From assembly GCA_014377385.1 (NCBI GenBank), contig JACMPR010000046.1, forward strand, positions 1-32,232: a stretch of DNA of 32,232 bases. Direction: 5' to 3'. The DNA is from Ferruginibacter sp. (GTDB lineage Bacteria; Bacteroidota; Bacteroidia; Chitinophagales; Chitinophagaceae). Both the position numbers and the translations under genes were made by a program. The notes beneath the pieces were generated by a model that was given only the letters and a program-made list of their open reading frames with translations, did not search any database and had not been told where the DNA came from. This document shows positions 17,533 through 27,596 of the stretch, one piece after another (the first letter of the stretch is position 1; each line of letters opens with the position of its first letter).

Positions 17533-18846
17533 TTATTCCTTGTACCAATCTTCTGTGGTGGGCATGGCAAATGGCTTTGTAAAAAAGTTATTCATTATTT
17601 CAAGGAATTGTTCCCTTTTCTCCCATGCCCCGCCGTGAGTAGACCCTGGCAGAATACACAATTGCGAATTGGGTATATTTTGAAATATTTTCAAAAGATG
17701 TTCCGGGCGAATCACATCCCTGTCGCCTCCCATAATAAGACAAGGCGCTTTGATGCTGTTGAGTTTTGAATAAGGGATATTGGGATAATCACGCATCATT
17801 TCGTATAATTTCACCTCGTGTTTATCAGTGGAGGTTTTAATAACCCGGTTGACGGCCGTAACAGCCCAACCAAAAACGGCGGCACTATCCGGTTGAATAT
17901 TTGGTGCATACGCTACGACCCGCTTTACTTTTTTAGGGTAATCCATTGCCAGGAGCAGGCATAGTATAGCACCATCACTTTGTCCCCATATAAATACTGA
18001 ATCAATATTCAGCTGATCGAGAAGCGCATTTACATCAGCGGCCATCTGGTCGTAGGTAAGTGGCTTATCAGTGTCGGTAGAACGCCCCTGCGAACGGCTG
18101 TCGATGGCAATCACTTTGTATTTTTTAATAAGATCCGGATAGTGGCTTGAAGCGTTTTCAATAGAACCGCCGTTGCCATGCAGTACCACCAACGGTGAGC
18201 CGTCACCATAAATTTCATAGTAAAGTTTGATGCCATTCACCTCTGCAAATTTTCCTGCCCTTTTATTGTAACCATAATTTGGAACACCAGTTCCCGTAAT
18301 CTCAAGTACAGCACTTTTTGATACGGCATCCATTAACACGACAGCTTTAAAAAGATCATTGACACCACTTTTACTTTCTGGTCTTCCAACTCCACTTCCC
18401 CATCCCTCCATACCTTTTTCAAAGTCGGCGTTGTAAATAGTTACCCACTTATTCTTTTCTTTTTCTACTTCAACTTTAAAATTATCGTAATAAAATTTAC
18501 CATTCTTTTCTACAAGGGCCCCAATTACAAGCTGGTTGGCAGCCGAATCAATTTTGCCCTGGATAGTATAGGTCTTCCAATTGCTGTTGCGTATAGGTTG
18601 CTTCATCATGTTTTCAAAAAAGCCGGTACGGTTTGGATTGTCAACCCTGGCCCACAGCCTGGCTGATGCGCTGTCGTCTTCTACCGCAGCCTTCACCTGC
18701 GCCTGCAACCTGAAAAGATTTCCTTCGTATCCTTTGGTTGAGATAATGTGAGACCAGGATGCCCAATTTTCCTGTGCAAAACTTTGCTGGCAAAAGCCAA
18801 TACTAATTAACACGGCAAGTAATAATAAATTGCTCCTGTAATTCAT
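17533..18846 (-). CDS. Secreted alpha/beta hydrolase with N-terminal beta-sandwich-like domain
   Basis: Signal peptide 'MNYRSNLLLLAVLISIGFCQQSFAQ'. 'PLVVLHGNGGS', 'VIAIDSRSQGRST', nucleophile elbow 'GQSDG', and 'GSTHGG' near the C-terminus. Confidence 0.88.
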   Translation of the reverse strand: MNYRSNLLLLAVLISIGFCQQSFAQENWASWSHIISTKGYEGNLFRLQAQVKAAVEDDSASARLWARVDNPNRTGFFENMMKQPIRNSNWKTYTIQGKIDSAANQLVIGALVEKNGKFYYDNFKVEVEKEKNKWVTIYNADFEKGMEGWGSGVGRPESKSGVNDLFKAVVLMDAVSKSAVLEITGTGVPNYGYNKRAGKFAEVNGIKLYYEIYGDGSPLVVLHGNGGSIENASSHYPDLIKKYKVIAIDSRSQGRSTDTDKPLTYDQMAADVNALLDQLNIDSVFIWGQSDGAILCLLLAMDYPKKVKRVVAYAPNIQPDSAAVFGWAVTAVNRVIKTSTDKHEVKLYEMMRDYPNIPYSKLNSIKAPCLIMGGDRDVIRPEHLLKIFQNIPNSQLCILPGSTHGGAWEKREQFLEIMNNFFTKPFAMPTTEDWYKE

Positions 18847-19141
18847 GACAGCTGTTTTGTGGTTAAAAAATATCGTTCTGATTCCTGTACAAGAAAGAAA
18901 TTACAAATTATTTAAGTTGCATCATTAGCGCCGGCGTTCTTCGAAGTAATGCATTCATTGATACTTTGGAGGCAATCAAGGTGTGCCGTTCGTAGCCTTT
19001 AAAACACTCACCGTAAAACCCGAATGGGCTAATTTCCTGTTAAGAACATCCGTGCTAAGATTAAAAATACAATGTTATTCTAAATTTTGATATATTGTAA
19101 AACGTGAAAATTGATGCAAAATTTGAGTGATTAAGGATACA

Positions 19142-19603
19142 TCAATGCGTCATCGTCACTTTATAATACGGCCCGCCAACCGGGTAATAATATTCATAAA
19201 CAAAAATATCAGCATCGAGTTGAAGGATGGTCCAGTCTTGAGTTTGATTGTAACTTCCGAGATTTTTTATAACTGATAAATGCGTTTGATCATTGGTGAA
19301 TCCGAATGTTCCCATGCCCAGTAGTTGGGGGTCGGAAGGGTTACATTTTTCAGAACCGCCATCTATAATAAAACTATATGTTGAAGTAAAAGATGTTCTA
19401 TTATCGAGGTTGCATGGCTCCAGGCTAAAGTAATCAACCTCCCATGGATCAGTCGGTGCCGATCTTTTAAGAACATTGGTTTCGAACCAGCCACCATTTT
19501 GAGTAAGAAAATTTATCTTCGTAGCATCTGCTGTTGTCTTATCTTTTTTACAAGAAAAACAAAAGAGCGTGGAGATGAAAAGGGCCAGACATAATTTTTG
19601 CAT
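19142..19603 (-). CDS. Hypothetical lipoprotein
   Basis: 'MQKLCLALFISTLFCFSCKKDK' lipoprotein signal peptide. Confidence 0.6.
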   Translation of the reverse strand: MQKLCLALFISTLFCFSCKKDKTTADATKINFLTQNGGWFETNVLKRSAPTDPWEVDYFSLEPCNLDNRTSFTSTYSFIIDGGSEKCNPSDPQLLGMGTFGFTNDQTHLSVIKNLGSYNQTQDWTILQLDADIFVYEYYYPVGGPYYKVTMTH

Positions 19604-19811
19604 ACCGGAAAATTTGTACGGCCCAAGCGCAAGGGGCCTGTAATAAAATGTTTTTTGAAAGATAAGAATTATTTAAATCTAAAAGCGATGGAAGTGAGGC
19701 TATCTTAGTTTGCTTTTGGCCCGTGAACACCAAGGGTGACTTTTTCTACTCCGAACCGCAGTGCCGGTAGCTAGTATTTCTGTACATTTGTTTTACAATC
19801 TGTTCACAAAA

Positions 19812-20138
19812 ATGAATTCTACCTCTTCAGCACTCAATACTTTATTCAACAGGATTCCCAGGAGGCATAGTACGGATAATGTAAAAGAGATGTATAGCAT
19901 CCTCAATGATTACGAGGAATGCCTCAAAAATATTGAAGCAGAAAATACCTGGTATGAAAAAAATACGGCAATATACTTCGATGAAATTGAAGCCGTGAGA
20001 ATGCTGGTAAAAAAATCCACGGATAACAAAGCATCAAAAAAGAATAAGGATACATTTTTTGATGAAGCCTCGGGTGCCCTGAAAGACGGCATTCAATCGT
20101 TAATTGAAGTTTACGCTGATGGAACGATGACCGGTTAA
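19812..20138 (+). CDS. Hypothetical protein
   Basis: Coherent ORF 'MNSTSSALNTLFNRIPRRHSTDNVKEMYSILNDYEE...'. No family recognised. Confidence 0.45.
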   Translation: MNSTSSALNTLFNRIPRRHSTDNVKEMYSILNDYEECLKNIEAENTWYEKNTAIYFDEIEAVRMLVKKSTDNKASKKNKDTFFDEASGALKDGIQSLIEVYADGTMTG

Positions 20139-20177
20139 GTGTTCATGCACTTTAATCTTCATTCCCCAAAAAAATCA

Positions 20178-20405
20178 TTACGCCTGCTTTTTTGGCGGCA
20201 GGTCAAACGCAATTGCATCATGTTCAAAATGATTTCGATGAGATCCATCACAAAATGGTTTGTTTTTAGAAAGGCCACATCGGCATAAACTTACTACTTC
20301 TCTTCCCTGTAGATTGTACAGTACGCCATTTTTATCGGCAATTTCAAAATCTCCTTCAATCTTTAATGAACCATTATTTAATACGGTAATTTTTGTATTC
20401 GCCAT
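20178..20405 (-). CDS. CDGSH iron-sulfur domain protein
   Basis: 'SLCRCGLSKNKPFCDGSHRNHFE' 2Fe-2S CDGSH signature. Confidence 0.93.
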   Translation of the reverse strand: MANTKITVLNNGSLKIEGDFEIADKNGVLYNLQGREVVSLCRCGLSKNKPFCDGSHRNHFEHDAIAFDLPPKKQA

Positions 20406-20646
20406 ATGTTGATTGTTTATTTAAAGATACCGGATATTATGGTATGGAAAATGAAGGCTGGAATTTTGGGCTACGGCGAGGATGAGAAATTGTCCTCCAT
20501 TTCCATTCAGGAGCAATCATAGTGTCAATTCTTGATTAACTTGTTTACACTAATTTACAGCCTCCCAGCTATAAAGAATGGGATCAGGATTGATTTTTAA
20601 TTGGATCGAAAACTACTGCTAACATCACGCTCGTTTAAATTTAAGT

Positions 20647-21828
20647 ATGAATATTCATTTTTCGTTTAGTGTTATTCTCTTAATTATAGGCATACTCGCT
20701 GGTATATTGTCCGCTATTACACTGCTTTTCGAAAAGTCTAACAGGGAAGCTAACAGGTATTTAACTGCATTGGTATTGGTTTCACTCGGCTCTCTCTTTC
20801 ATAATTTCCTGATAGAAACCACTATTTACAACCAGTATCCTCAGCTTTATTTTTTACCCGTCTTATTGTCTTTTGGCATCGGCCCACTGCTTTACCTGTA
20901 TATAAACAGGCTAATCAATCTTAAACCTTTGAGAAGCAGGAGTGTGTTTTTTCATCTGCTGCCGCTGATTATCCAGTTTGTATTTTATGGTATTTGTTTT
21001 GTTCAAAATGGCGCTGCCAAATACCATATCTATTCAAACTTGTACCAACCTCTTATAAACCCTCTTCAAAACCTGGTAGTTTATTGCTCGGTTTCGATCT
21101 ACATTTATCTCTCTTTTAAAGAAATTCATTTTTTCAAACGACAAGTGAATGACTATTATTCCAACAACAGCAAAATTGCATTGCAGTGGCTGAACAGATT
21201 ACTATACCTGTTTATGCTGTATTACATGCTTTCAATATTATTCGTAATCATATCCTATTCTTTTAATATTTCCTCCAATTATTTTCCGGCTGATCTCCTC
21301 CGATGCATCATCATTTTTACCATTGCTGTGTTTGCGGTAAAACAAAACAGCCTTGTTGATATTCAGCATAATCTCCATTCAGTTATTGCAGAACAGGTTG
21401 AACTGCGTGAAGAAGGGTCGACAAAAGCGACTGCTATCCAACTGCCAGAGCGGGAAATAACAGGCGAAGAAGCATCTGCAAAAGCAAAAGAGGTAAATCC
21501 AGCCCTGCTTAAAAAGATCATCGAAGTGGTAGAAGTTGAAAAATTATACCTCCAGGAAGAATTAACTATTGCAGACCTTGCAAATAAACTGGGGTATAGC
21601 ACAAGGACGATTTCTTTTTCCATAAACAGCGGACTAAAAAAATCATTTTCCCTCTTCATAAATGAATACCGTGTAAACCTTTTTAAAGAAAAAAAAGCTT
21701 CCGGGAAATTCGATCACCTAACGATCATGAGCCTCGCTTATGATTGTGGCTTTAATTCAAAGTCAACCTTTAACCGGATCTTTAAAGAAATAACTGGTTC
21801 ATCCCCTAAGGAACAAAAAAGCTCCTAA
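20647..21828 (+). CDS. Membrane-anchored AraC-family transcriptional regulator
   Basis: Several hydrophobic segments, then C-terminal HTH_18: 'LTIADLANKLGYSTRTISFSINSGLKKSFSLFINEYRVNLFKE...LAYDCGFNSKSTFNRIFKEITGSSPKEQK'. Confidence 0.9.
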   Translation: MNIHFSFSVILLIIGILAGILSAITLLFEKSNREANRYLTALVLVSLGSLFHNFLIETTIYNQYPQLYFLPVLLSFGIGPLLYLYINRLINLKPLRSRSVFFHLLPLIIQFVFYGICFVQNGAAKYHIYSNLYQPLINPLQNLVVYCSVSIYIYLSFKEIHFFKRQVNDYYSNNSKIALQWLNRLLYLFMLYYMLSILFVIISYSFNISSNYFPADLLRCIIIFTIAVFAVKQNSLVDIQHNLHSVIAEQVELREEGSTKATAIQLPEREITGEEASAKAKEVNPALLKKIIEVVEVEKLYLQEELTIADLANKLGYSTRTISFSINSGLKKSFSLFINEYRVNLFKEKKASGKFDHLTIMSLAYDCGFNSKSTFNRIFKEITGSSPKEQKSS

Positions 21829-21979
21829 AAATAGGTGCCAGATCCGGAACTGGTTCATCCAACCAACTATCAATCAGTCATATAAATGTTATCTCGTCAT
21901 TTGTCCCAGATCACGATTCAGGGCGTTAAAGGCTATGCACCGATCTATTTTTGTGTTTCAACATTCAAAAGAAAACATC

Positions 21980-23041
21980 ATGAAACACATTATTATCAAT
22001 CTCGTTATTCTGTTATTAACCCTGGCTTCCTGTCAGCAAAAAAATGCCCGGCCTTTGGAAAATACGGTAAGGGAAACGAAGAATTTTTCCGCAATAGAAT
22101 TAAATTACGAAGCAGGCAAAAGCGCTGCCGGGCGGCTATTCCCGGACAAATTAAGAGATTTACCGAACGAAATAATCGCAACACATTATCCCAATCCCTG
22201 TTCTGCAACCCTGGAAGACAGTATGTATATCTGGAAACACAATACAAGCATTCAGACAAAAGAGGACATGCAAATCGTTGAATATGGCAGTTTTGTTTTC
22301 ACTGAAAAAGGATGGTATCTCAGAGTGAGCATGTCGCCGGCAGATTTTGAAAAATATTATAACTGCAAAGGAGGACTGCTTAAAAAAGGCATGTTATATA
22401 CAGACGATGCCAGCTGGCGAAGGGATAAGAGACTTATTGCCGGTGATGCCATGTGGTATTATATCGCAAAGGATAAAAACGGGCGGTTGCTGAAGGGAAC
22501 TGCCCCAATTGAAACAGAAGGCAAACTTGTAAATTCAACTGTAAAAACCGCAGCTGTAGCGAAAGCGTCTATTGCCTGGACAGGTTACGGGGAGATCGGA
22601 AACTATAGCCTGACCGGAAATATAAAATTAAAAGGTGCTGAAGTGTCTATGGAAGCGGGCAGAATTATACAGGCAACTATCATCATAGATATGAAGAGCA
22701 TCACGCACGATCAAAAACAACTGGAAGAACATCTAAAGGACAAGGATTTTTTTGATGTTTCCAGGTTCCCTGTAGCTATTTTTAAAACCGAAACGGTGGA
22801 TTATAAAAATGCAGGCAACGCCATAGCGAAAGGTAGTCTAACCATCAAAGGAGTTACGAAACCAATTTCCCTTTCTTTGCAAATTAGCAACGCCGGAGAT
22901 ATTACTGTGCTCAAAAGTGAGATCAGCATCGACAGAACTGTCTTTGGTATAAAATACAATTCAAAAAGTTTTTTTGGAAATTTAGGTGACCAGGCGATTA
23001 AAAATAATTTTGACCTGGCTTTTGAGCTTAAATTAATGTAA
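21980..23041 (+). CDS. Lipoprotein with C-terminal YceI-like domain
   Basis: 'MKHIIINLVILLLTLASCQQ' lipobox. C-terminal 'VSMEAGRIIQATIIIDMKSIT...LKDKDFFDVSRFPVAIFKT...GSLTIKGVTKPISL...IDRTVFGIKYNSKSFF'. Listed ORF start 21935 is upstream of the likely ATG. Confidence 0.9.
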   Translation: MKHIIINLVILLLTLASCQQKNARPLENTVRETKNFSAIELNYEAGKSAAGRLFPDKLRDLPNEIIATHYPNPCSATLEDSMYIWKHNTSIQTKEDMQIVEYGSFVFTEKGWYLRVSMSPADFEKYYNCKGGLLKKGMLYTDDASWRRDKRLIAGDAMWYYIAKDKNGRLLKGTAPIETEGKLVNSTVKTAAVAKASIAWTGYGEIGNYSLTGNIKLKGAEVSMEAGRIIQATIIIDMKSITHDQKQLEEHLKDKDFFDVSRFPVAIFKTETVDYKNAGNAIAKGSLTIKGVTKPISLSLQISNAGDITVLKSEISIDRTVFGIKYNSKSFFGNLGDQAIKNNFDLAFELKLM

Positions 23042-23242
23042 TCCAGAAACGGGATAATTCACCGCTCACGCCGTCACCTACGCTTTAGTTAGTCAAACCA
23101 ACTTCGGCTAACCAATGGCTGCGGTATGTGTTTCCTTCACGAATCATCAACACTCAAAAGACCGGCTGATGGGAATTTTTAACGCAAATGAATGTTAGCC
23201 TTTAATTAACCAGGGATGCGATAAAGTATCATTTTTTAAGTA

Positions 23243-26200
23243 TTAATAACATACCGTCATATTTATATTATTTCCTGCTGGTTCTGTTAAGTTCAACTGG
23301 TAGATGCCATGAGGTAACTTTTTATCGAATGTAATTGTTAGCGTACCACTTCCAACTTCATTTTGTATTCTACTAACAAGTAGCTCCTGTCCAAAGTTGT
23401 TGAGCAATCTGGCAACATATAGCCCCACTGGCTTATTGGTCAATTGCAATTTTACAATGCCATCAACAATAGGATTGGGAAATATTTTTATTTCCTGCTT
23501 TTCTTTTTCAAAAAACACTTTTACAATATTTGTATATGTTTTCTTGCCATCCTGATCGACGGCTTTTATACGATAATAATTCCAACCCGCCAATGGCTGC
23601 TTATCCAAAACAACGTAATTCTGACAACCGTTGTTCCTGTTGGGTAGAGTAACTGAAACGGTTTCGAATACTAAACTGCTTCCTGCACGTTCAGTTTCAT
23701 ACTGCTGTATGCTTATTTCATGTTGCACCTTCCAGTTGATATAGATGTCGTTATTTTTACGAATAGCATTTATTGATGTAAAAGTCACCGGCACCGGCGC
23801 AAGCGTAGCAGAGAATATGATCCTGAATCGGTCGGCTGCATAAGAACCTGCGACATTGTCTACTAAGAAACTGACCACACTGTTTCCATTAAAATCTAAT
23901 GCAGTTACCGTTTGAAGGTACTTGTCCTCCAGGAAACAAATTGATCCGGGATGCATTATTTGATTTGCATTAAACTCAAAACGGTAACGTTGACGTTTTG
24001 TATTTGTAAGGTTAAGCACCAATGTATCTTGTCCGGTTATACTATGTCTTTTTTCGACAACCAATAAAATATTAGCTTTTCTTATTGATAAGTTTTCAGC
24101 GTTATTTAAAGATTTCAGCGCATCATGGTCATCAATATTATTGCTATAGTTTTCATCAAAATTTATAAGCAGGCCGTCCGCCATGTACTCTGTATTATCA
24201 GCCTTCAAGCCAAATAAATTGATACGTAATTGCGCTGTTGCTGCCGCAGTATTTACAATAGCTCTGGAGTCGCTGCCAATTTTAGCAGCTTCATTAAAAT
24301 TAATACTGCCGCCTAACGCAGTTGCCTGTACAAGAAATGCCTGGCTACCTTGTATTAAATTTTGGGCGCTGCCGGCAGGTCCATAACTTCCCATTCCGGG
24401 AGTGACGGTATAATTACTCCCATCATAAGAAAATGTCTGGTAAGCTCCATAACCCGAGCTGTTTCCGAGAAATGGGTCCCATATGTAGAAAAAATCTTTT
24501 AAGCCGGATTTCGCTATGTTGCGCAAATCCACGAGCGAAGTATAAGGATTCCCTACGGAGATAAATTCGTTGGCATTTGCAACGATTGCCGGTTGATCTC
24601 CTGTAAACAGGTAGCCTTTGGTACGTAGAATAGTTGGGGTAGCAGGTGAAGTAAAAGAATTTGCAGTTCTATCGCCTCTTATAAATGTCATATATCCACC
24701 GGGAATTTCAATATCGCTGGCATTTGTATTGGTGATGCCTACCCAACTGCCTGTAGCTTGATCCAATTTTTTGATCGACGGGCCATTTGGAGAATAGCGG
24801 TCAAAACCATCGACATCCCATGTAGGACGATCACTGGTGATTTGGATTCCATAACCTGCCACGGGGTTAGAGCCAGTATTGGTTGCTCCTTCTTGCCAGC
24901 TATCCTTAATCGTTTGTGTGCTGTTTGTTGGGATAGACAGGAAGTACCATGCCTTACGTGCCGGGATATAATGCTCTACAGTTACTTCCCCAGTAATGGT
25001 ATTTCCCGTAATTACTCCAACGGTTGCAGTGTTAGATGCGGTTGATTTTAACGTCAACGCATCATTCGTATTCAATGTCATGCCGGTAGCACTGTAAGTA
25101 AGGGAATTATAAATATCCAGGGGGCCTGCAAGGGTAACTCCGGCTGCACTCAGGTTACTTATTATCAGATTATTTACCGCGTTATTTTGAAAAGTATTTT
25201 CAGCGATTACCTGGGAGGATGCACCGCTCATTTCTATGGTACCACTCCCGGCATTTAAAACGCCGGCATTTAAAATGGCTGCTTTTATTTGAAGCGTTGA
25301 ATTGATGGTTAATGAGGCATCGGCTTGTATGACTAACGAGTCAACAACTGCAACACCTGAGTTGATGATAGGGAATACTCTTCCGGGTAAGAGGGTTGTT
25401 GGTATCCATGTTCCCATGACACCATCGGGAACGCCCCTTGTCCAGTTAACCGCTGCAAACCAATCAGCAGTTTCCCCGGCTCCTGTCCAGGTCGTGTTTA
25501 TGGTACAACCCATAGGTATAGACGCAGTTACGCCATAAACAGAAACCGCGCCCGTGGTTGAAAACATCCTTCCATCCAGGATACCACCGGCACCCATAGA
25601 AATGGCACCATTGTGGGAGATCATTGTTCCTTTCATTGAAGTGGAAGCGGCCATAGATATGGCACCTTCTGCTACCCAAAATACGTTACAGGCCGAAGCG
25701 CCATCGACCAGCATGACTGAAGCAGAAGCTGCTGTAGTAAAGGCTCCTCCAATCTTAAAAATAAATATTGAATTGGGATCTCCCTGTCCATCCAACGTAA
25801 GTGTGTCGACGAACGATCCTGCTGCCGCCAACGCATATACGCCGGCATAAAGTATTTCCCCATTTCCCAGTACGGGCAGGTGAGCAGCAGTAGCCGTAAT
25901 AAAGTTCAACTGATTATATGCTGCCAGCAAGTCTATTGAACATTGTGTCGTGGTGGGATCTGCTGTATGCAGGTTACCATTTACAGCAGCGGAATTAAAG
26001 CCGGTGATAGCTCCTTCGTTTGTACCAATATCACCTGTAAACTGAGAAATGCCCGTATTGCCTACTGCCCCTGTAACGGTGAATAATACAAACTTAGCGG
26101 CTGTGCCTAAGTTGGGCGCCTGCAGAACAGCTGAATCAGCAAAAGGCAATTGAAGGGTTGTTGATACATTATCAACCGCAACCGCACCGGTAGTAGATAA

Positions 26201-26824
26201 CATTCTTCCTTCCAGCCTGCCACCTGCGCCAAGAGAAATAGCGCCATTATTGGCGATCAAAGTTCCTTTCATCGAAGTCCTTGCGGCCATAGATATTTCT
26301 CCCTCTGCTATCCAAAATACCCTACCCGCAGATGCCCCATTTACCAAGAGTATTGTTGCAGCAGCAGCAGTTGTAAATGCACCTCCTACCTTAAAAATAA
26401 ATACTGCATTTGTATCAGCTTGCGCATCAAGTGTTAAAACGGAAACCACAGATCCCGCTGCCGCTAACTGATATACCCCGGCATATAAGGTCTCCCCGTT
26501 CCCAAGTACAGGTACATGGGATGCCGTTGTAACGGCAGCGCTTAATTGGGTATAGGCAGAAAGTAGGTCGGCAGTACATTGAGCTGTTACTGCATCAGCT
26601 ATGTGTATGTTGCCGGAAACCACGGAGGTACCGAAGCCGGTAACAGCACCACTGTTGGTACCAATATCTCCTTTAATCCTGGAAATAGCGGTATTACCAA
26701 CGGCCCCCCCGGAAGTATAGAGTACGAAACTTGCTACACTGCCTAAGTTTGGCGCCTGGGCAAAAATGTTGTTATAAAAGAATAACAGCAAAATGATGGT
26801 ACCGACACTAAACACGTTTTTCAT
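23243..26824 (-). CDS. Large secreted protein with two tandem DUF3494 (ice-binding-like) domains and a T9SS-type C-terminal domain
   Basis: Start 'MKNVFSVGTIILLLFFYNNIFAQ'. Two copies of 'QAPNLG..A.FVL...GAVGNT.I....GDIGTN.GA.TGF'. C-terminal 'IKIFPNPIVDGIVKLQLTNKPVGLYVARLLNNFGQELLVSRI...GIYQLNL'. Confidence 0.9.
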   Translation of the reverse strand: MKNVFSVGTIILLLFFYNNIFAQAPNLGSVASFVLYTSGGAVGNTAISRIKGDIGTNSGAVTGFGTSVVSGNIHIADAVTAQCTADLLSAYTQLSAAVTTASHVPVLGNGETLYAGVYQLAAAGSVVSVLTLDAQADTNAVFIFKVGGAFTTAAAATILLVNGASAGRVFWIAEGEISMAARTSMKGTLIANNGAISLGAGGRLEGRMLSTTGAVAVDNVSTTLQLPFADSAVLQAPNLGTAAKFVLFTVTGAVGNTGISQFTGDIGTNEGAITGFNSAAVNGNLHTADPTTTQCSIDLLAAYNQLNFITATAAHLPVLGNGEILYAGVYALAAAGSFVDTLTLDGQGDPNSIFIFKIGGAFTTAASASVMLVDGASACNVFWVAEGAISMAASTSMKGTMISHNGAISMGAGGILDGRMFSTTGAVSVYGVTASIPMGCTINTTWTGAGETADWFAAVNWTRGVPDGVMGTWIPTTLLPGRVFPIINSGVAVVDSLVIQADASLTINSTLQIKAAILNAGVLNAGSGTIEMSGASSQVIAENTFQNNAVNNLIISNLSAAGVTLAGPLDIYNSLTYSATGMTLNTNDALTLKSTASNTATVGVITGNTITGEVTVEHYIPARKAWYFLSIPTNSTQTIKDSWQEGATNTGSNPVAGYGIQITSDRPTWDVDGFDRYSPNGPSIKKLDQATGSWVGITNTNASDIEIPGGYMTFIRGDRTANSFTSPATPTILRTKGYLFTGDQPAIVANANEFISVGNPYTSLVDLRNIAKSGLKDFFYIWDPFLGNSSGYGAYQTFSYDGSNYTVTPGMGSYGPAGSAQNLIQGSQAFLVQATALGGSINFNEAAKIGSDSRAIVNTAAATAQLRINLFGLKADNTEYMADGLLINFDENYSNNIDDHDALKSLNNAENLSIRKANILLVVEKRHSITGQDTLVLNLTNTKRQRYRFEFNANQIMHPGSICFLEDKYLQTVTALDFNGNSVVSFLVDNVAGSYAADRFRIIFSATLAPVPVTFTSINAIRKNNDIYINWKVQHEISIQQYETERAGSSLVFETVSVTLPNRNNGCQNYVVLDKQPLAGWNYYRIKAVDQDGKKTYTNIVKVFFEKEKQEIKIFPNPIVDGIVKLQLTNKPVGLYVARLLNNFGQELLVSRIQNEVGSGTLTITFDKKLPHGIYQLNLTEPAGNNINMTVCY
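25500..26758 (-). repeat. Tandem DUF3494-like domain pair (copy 1 about 26123-26758, copy 2 about 25500-26122)
   Basis: The two 'QAPNLG' anchors lie 636 nt (212 codons) apart, in frame; the protein similarity is obvious across the full unit. Confidence 0.85.
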
Positions 26825-27466
26825 TTTATTTGGATTATATGGAAAAAAAGTATAGCCTGACCTAAGCCGGCAGAAGTGTAGCAAAGTTTACTTGTTGCTT
26901 AAAAAAGCAGCAAGTGCATAGCCTTAATAGTACATAAATTTTGCCCGGCTGTATGCCGGTGATGAGGTGTGTTAATGTGCTGAGGTTTATATGCTTCGCT
27001 TGCTTGCGGCTTGCCTGAACTAAAGAAAAAAAAACTTCATAGGTATGAATATGAATAAAGAAATTAAGATTTTGGTATGCAGTTGTGTTGAAGAGCACGT
27101 TATATAACACCAGGATAACTTATTTATTGTTTCTTTTGACTTTAAATATATTATCACTCCTGTATGAAACGGCATTTTTTAAAAATATGCTTTTACACAT
27201 GGAGCCGGGAGATTTTCTAATGAACGGTCAATGCCGCAACGGCGTGTGAAGATTTAAAGATAGCTGAGCTCACTGGCATCGAGTTTAGTTAAGCTGAAGA
27301 AGGGTTTTATAGCTTTTTTGCATGCTGTGCCTAAAAGGCAAAATAGATTTACAGAAAATGAAATTGGGTTTTCGCTAATCAAGGTCTGGCCCAGAATTTA
27401 TTTAGTAACTGGAGTTCCGTACAAGCCCGGGCTATTTTAATTTTAAGAGCCAATACTTTTTTCAAG

Positions 27467-27488
27467 TCCTTTTACATTCATAAAAGGA
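27467..27488. repeat. Perfect hairpin TCCTTTTA-cattca-TAAAAGGA
   Basis: Perfect 8-bp inverted repeat in the long intergenic region. Confidence 0.45.
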
Positions 27489-27596
27489 TGTAACATATTT
27501 TACCATGATTATTACAGCCTGCACAGCGTGTTTTGAAGCTACAAAGCTGTGCTACATCTGTTATATATGTATTTAACGGCAACAAGTAGTTGTTAT

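Noticed and set aside
24183-26471. Plus-strand ORFs inside the DUF3494 gene
   Set aside because: Antisense shadows that mirror the tandem-repeat structure of the real gene.
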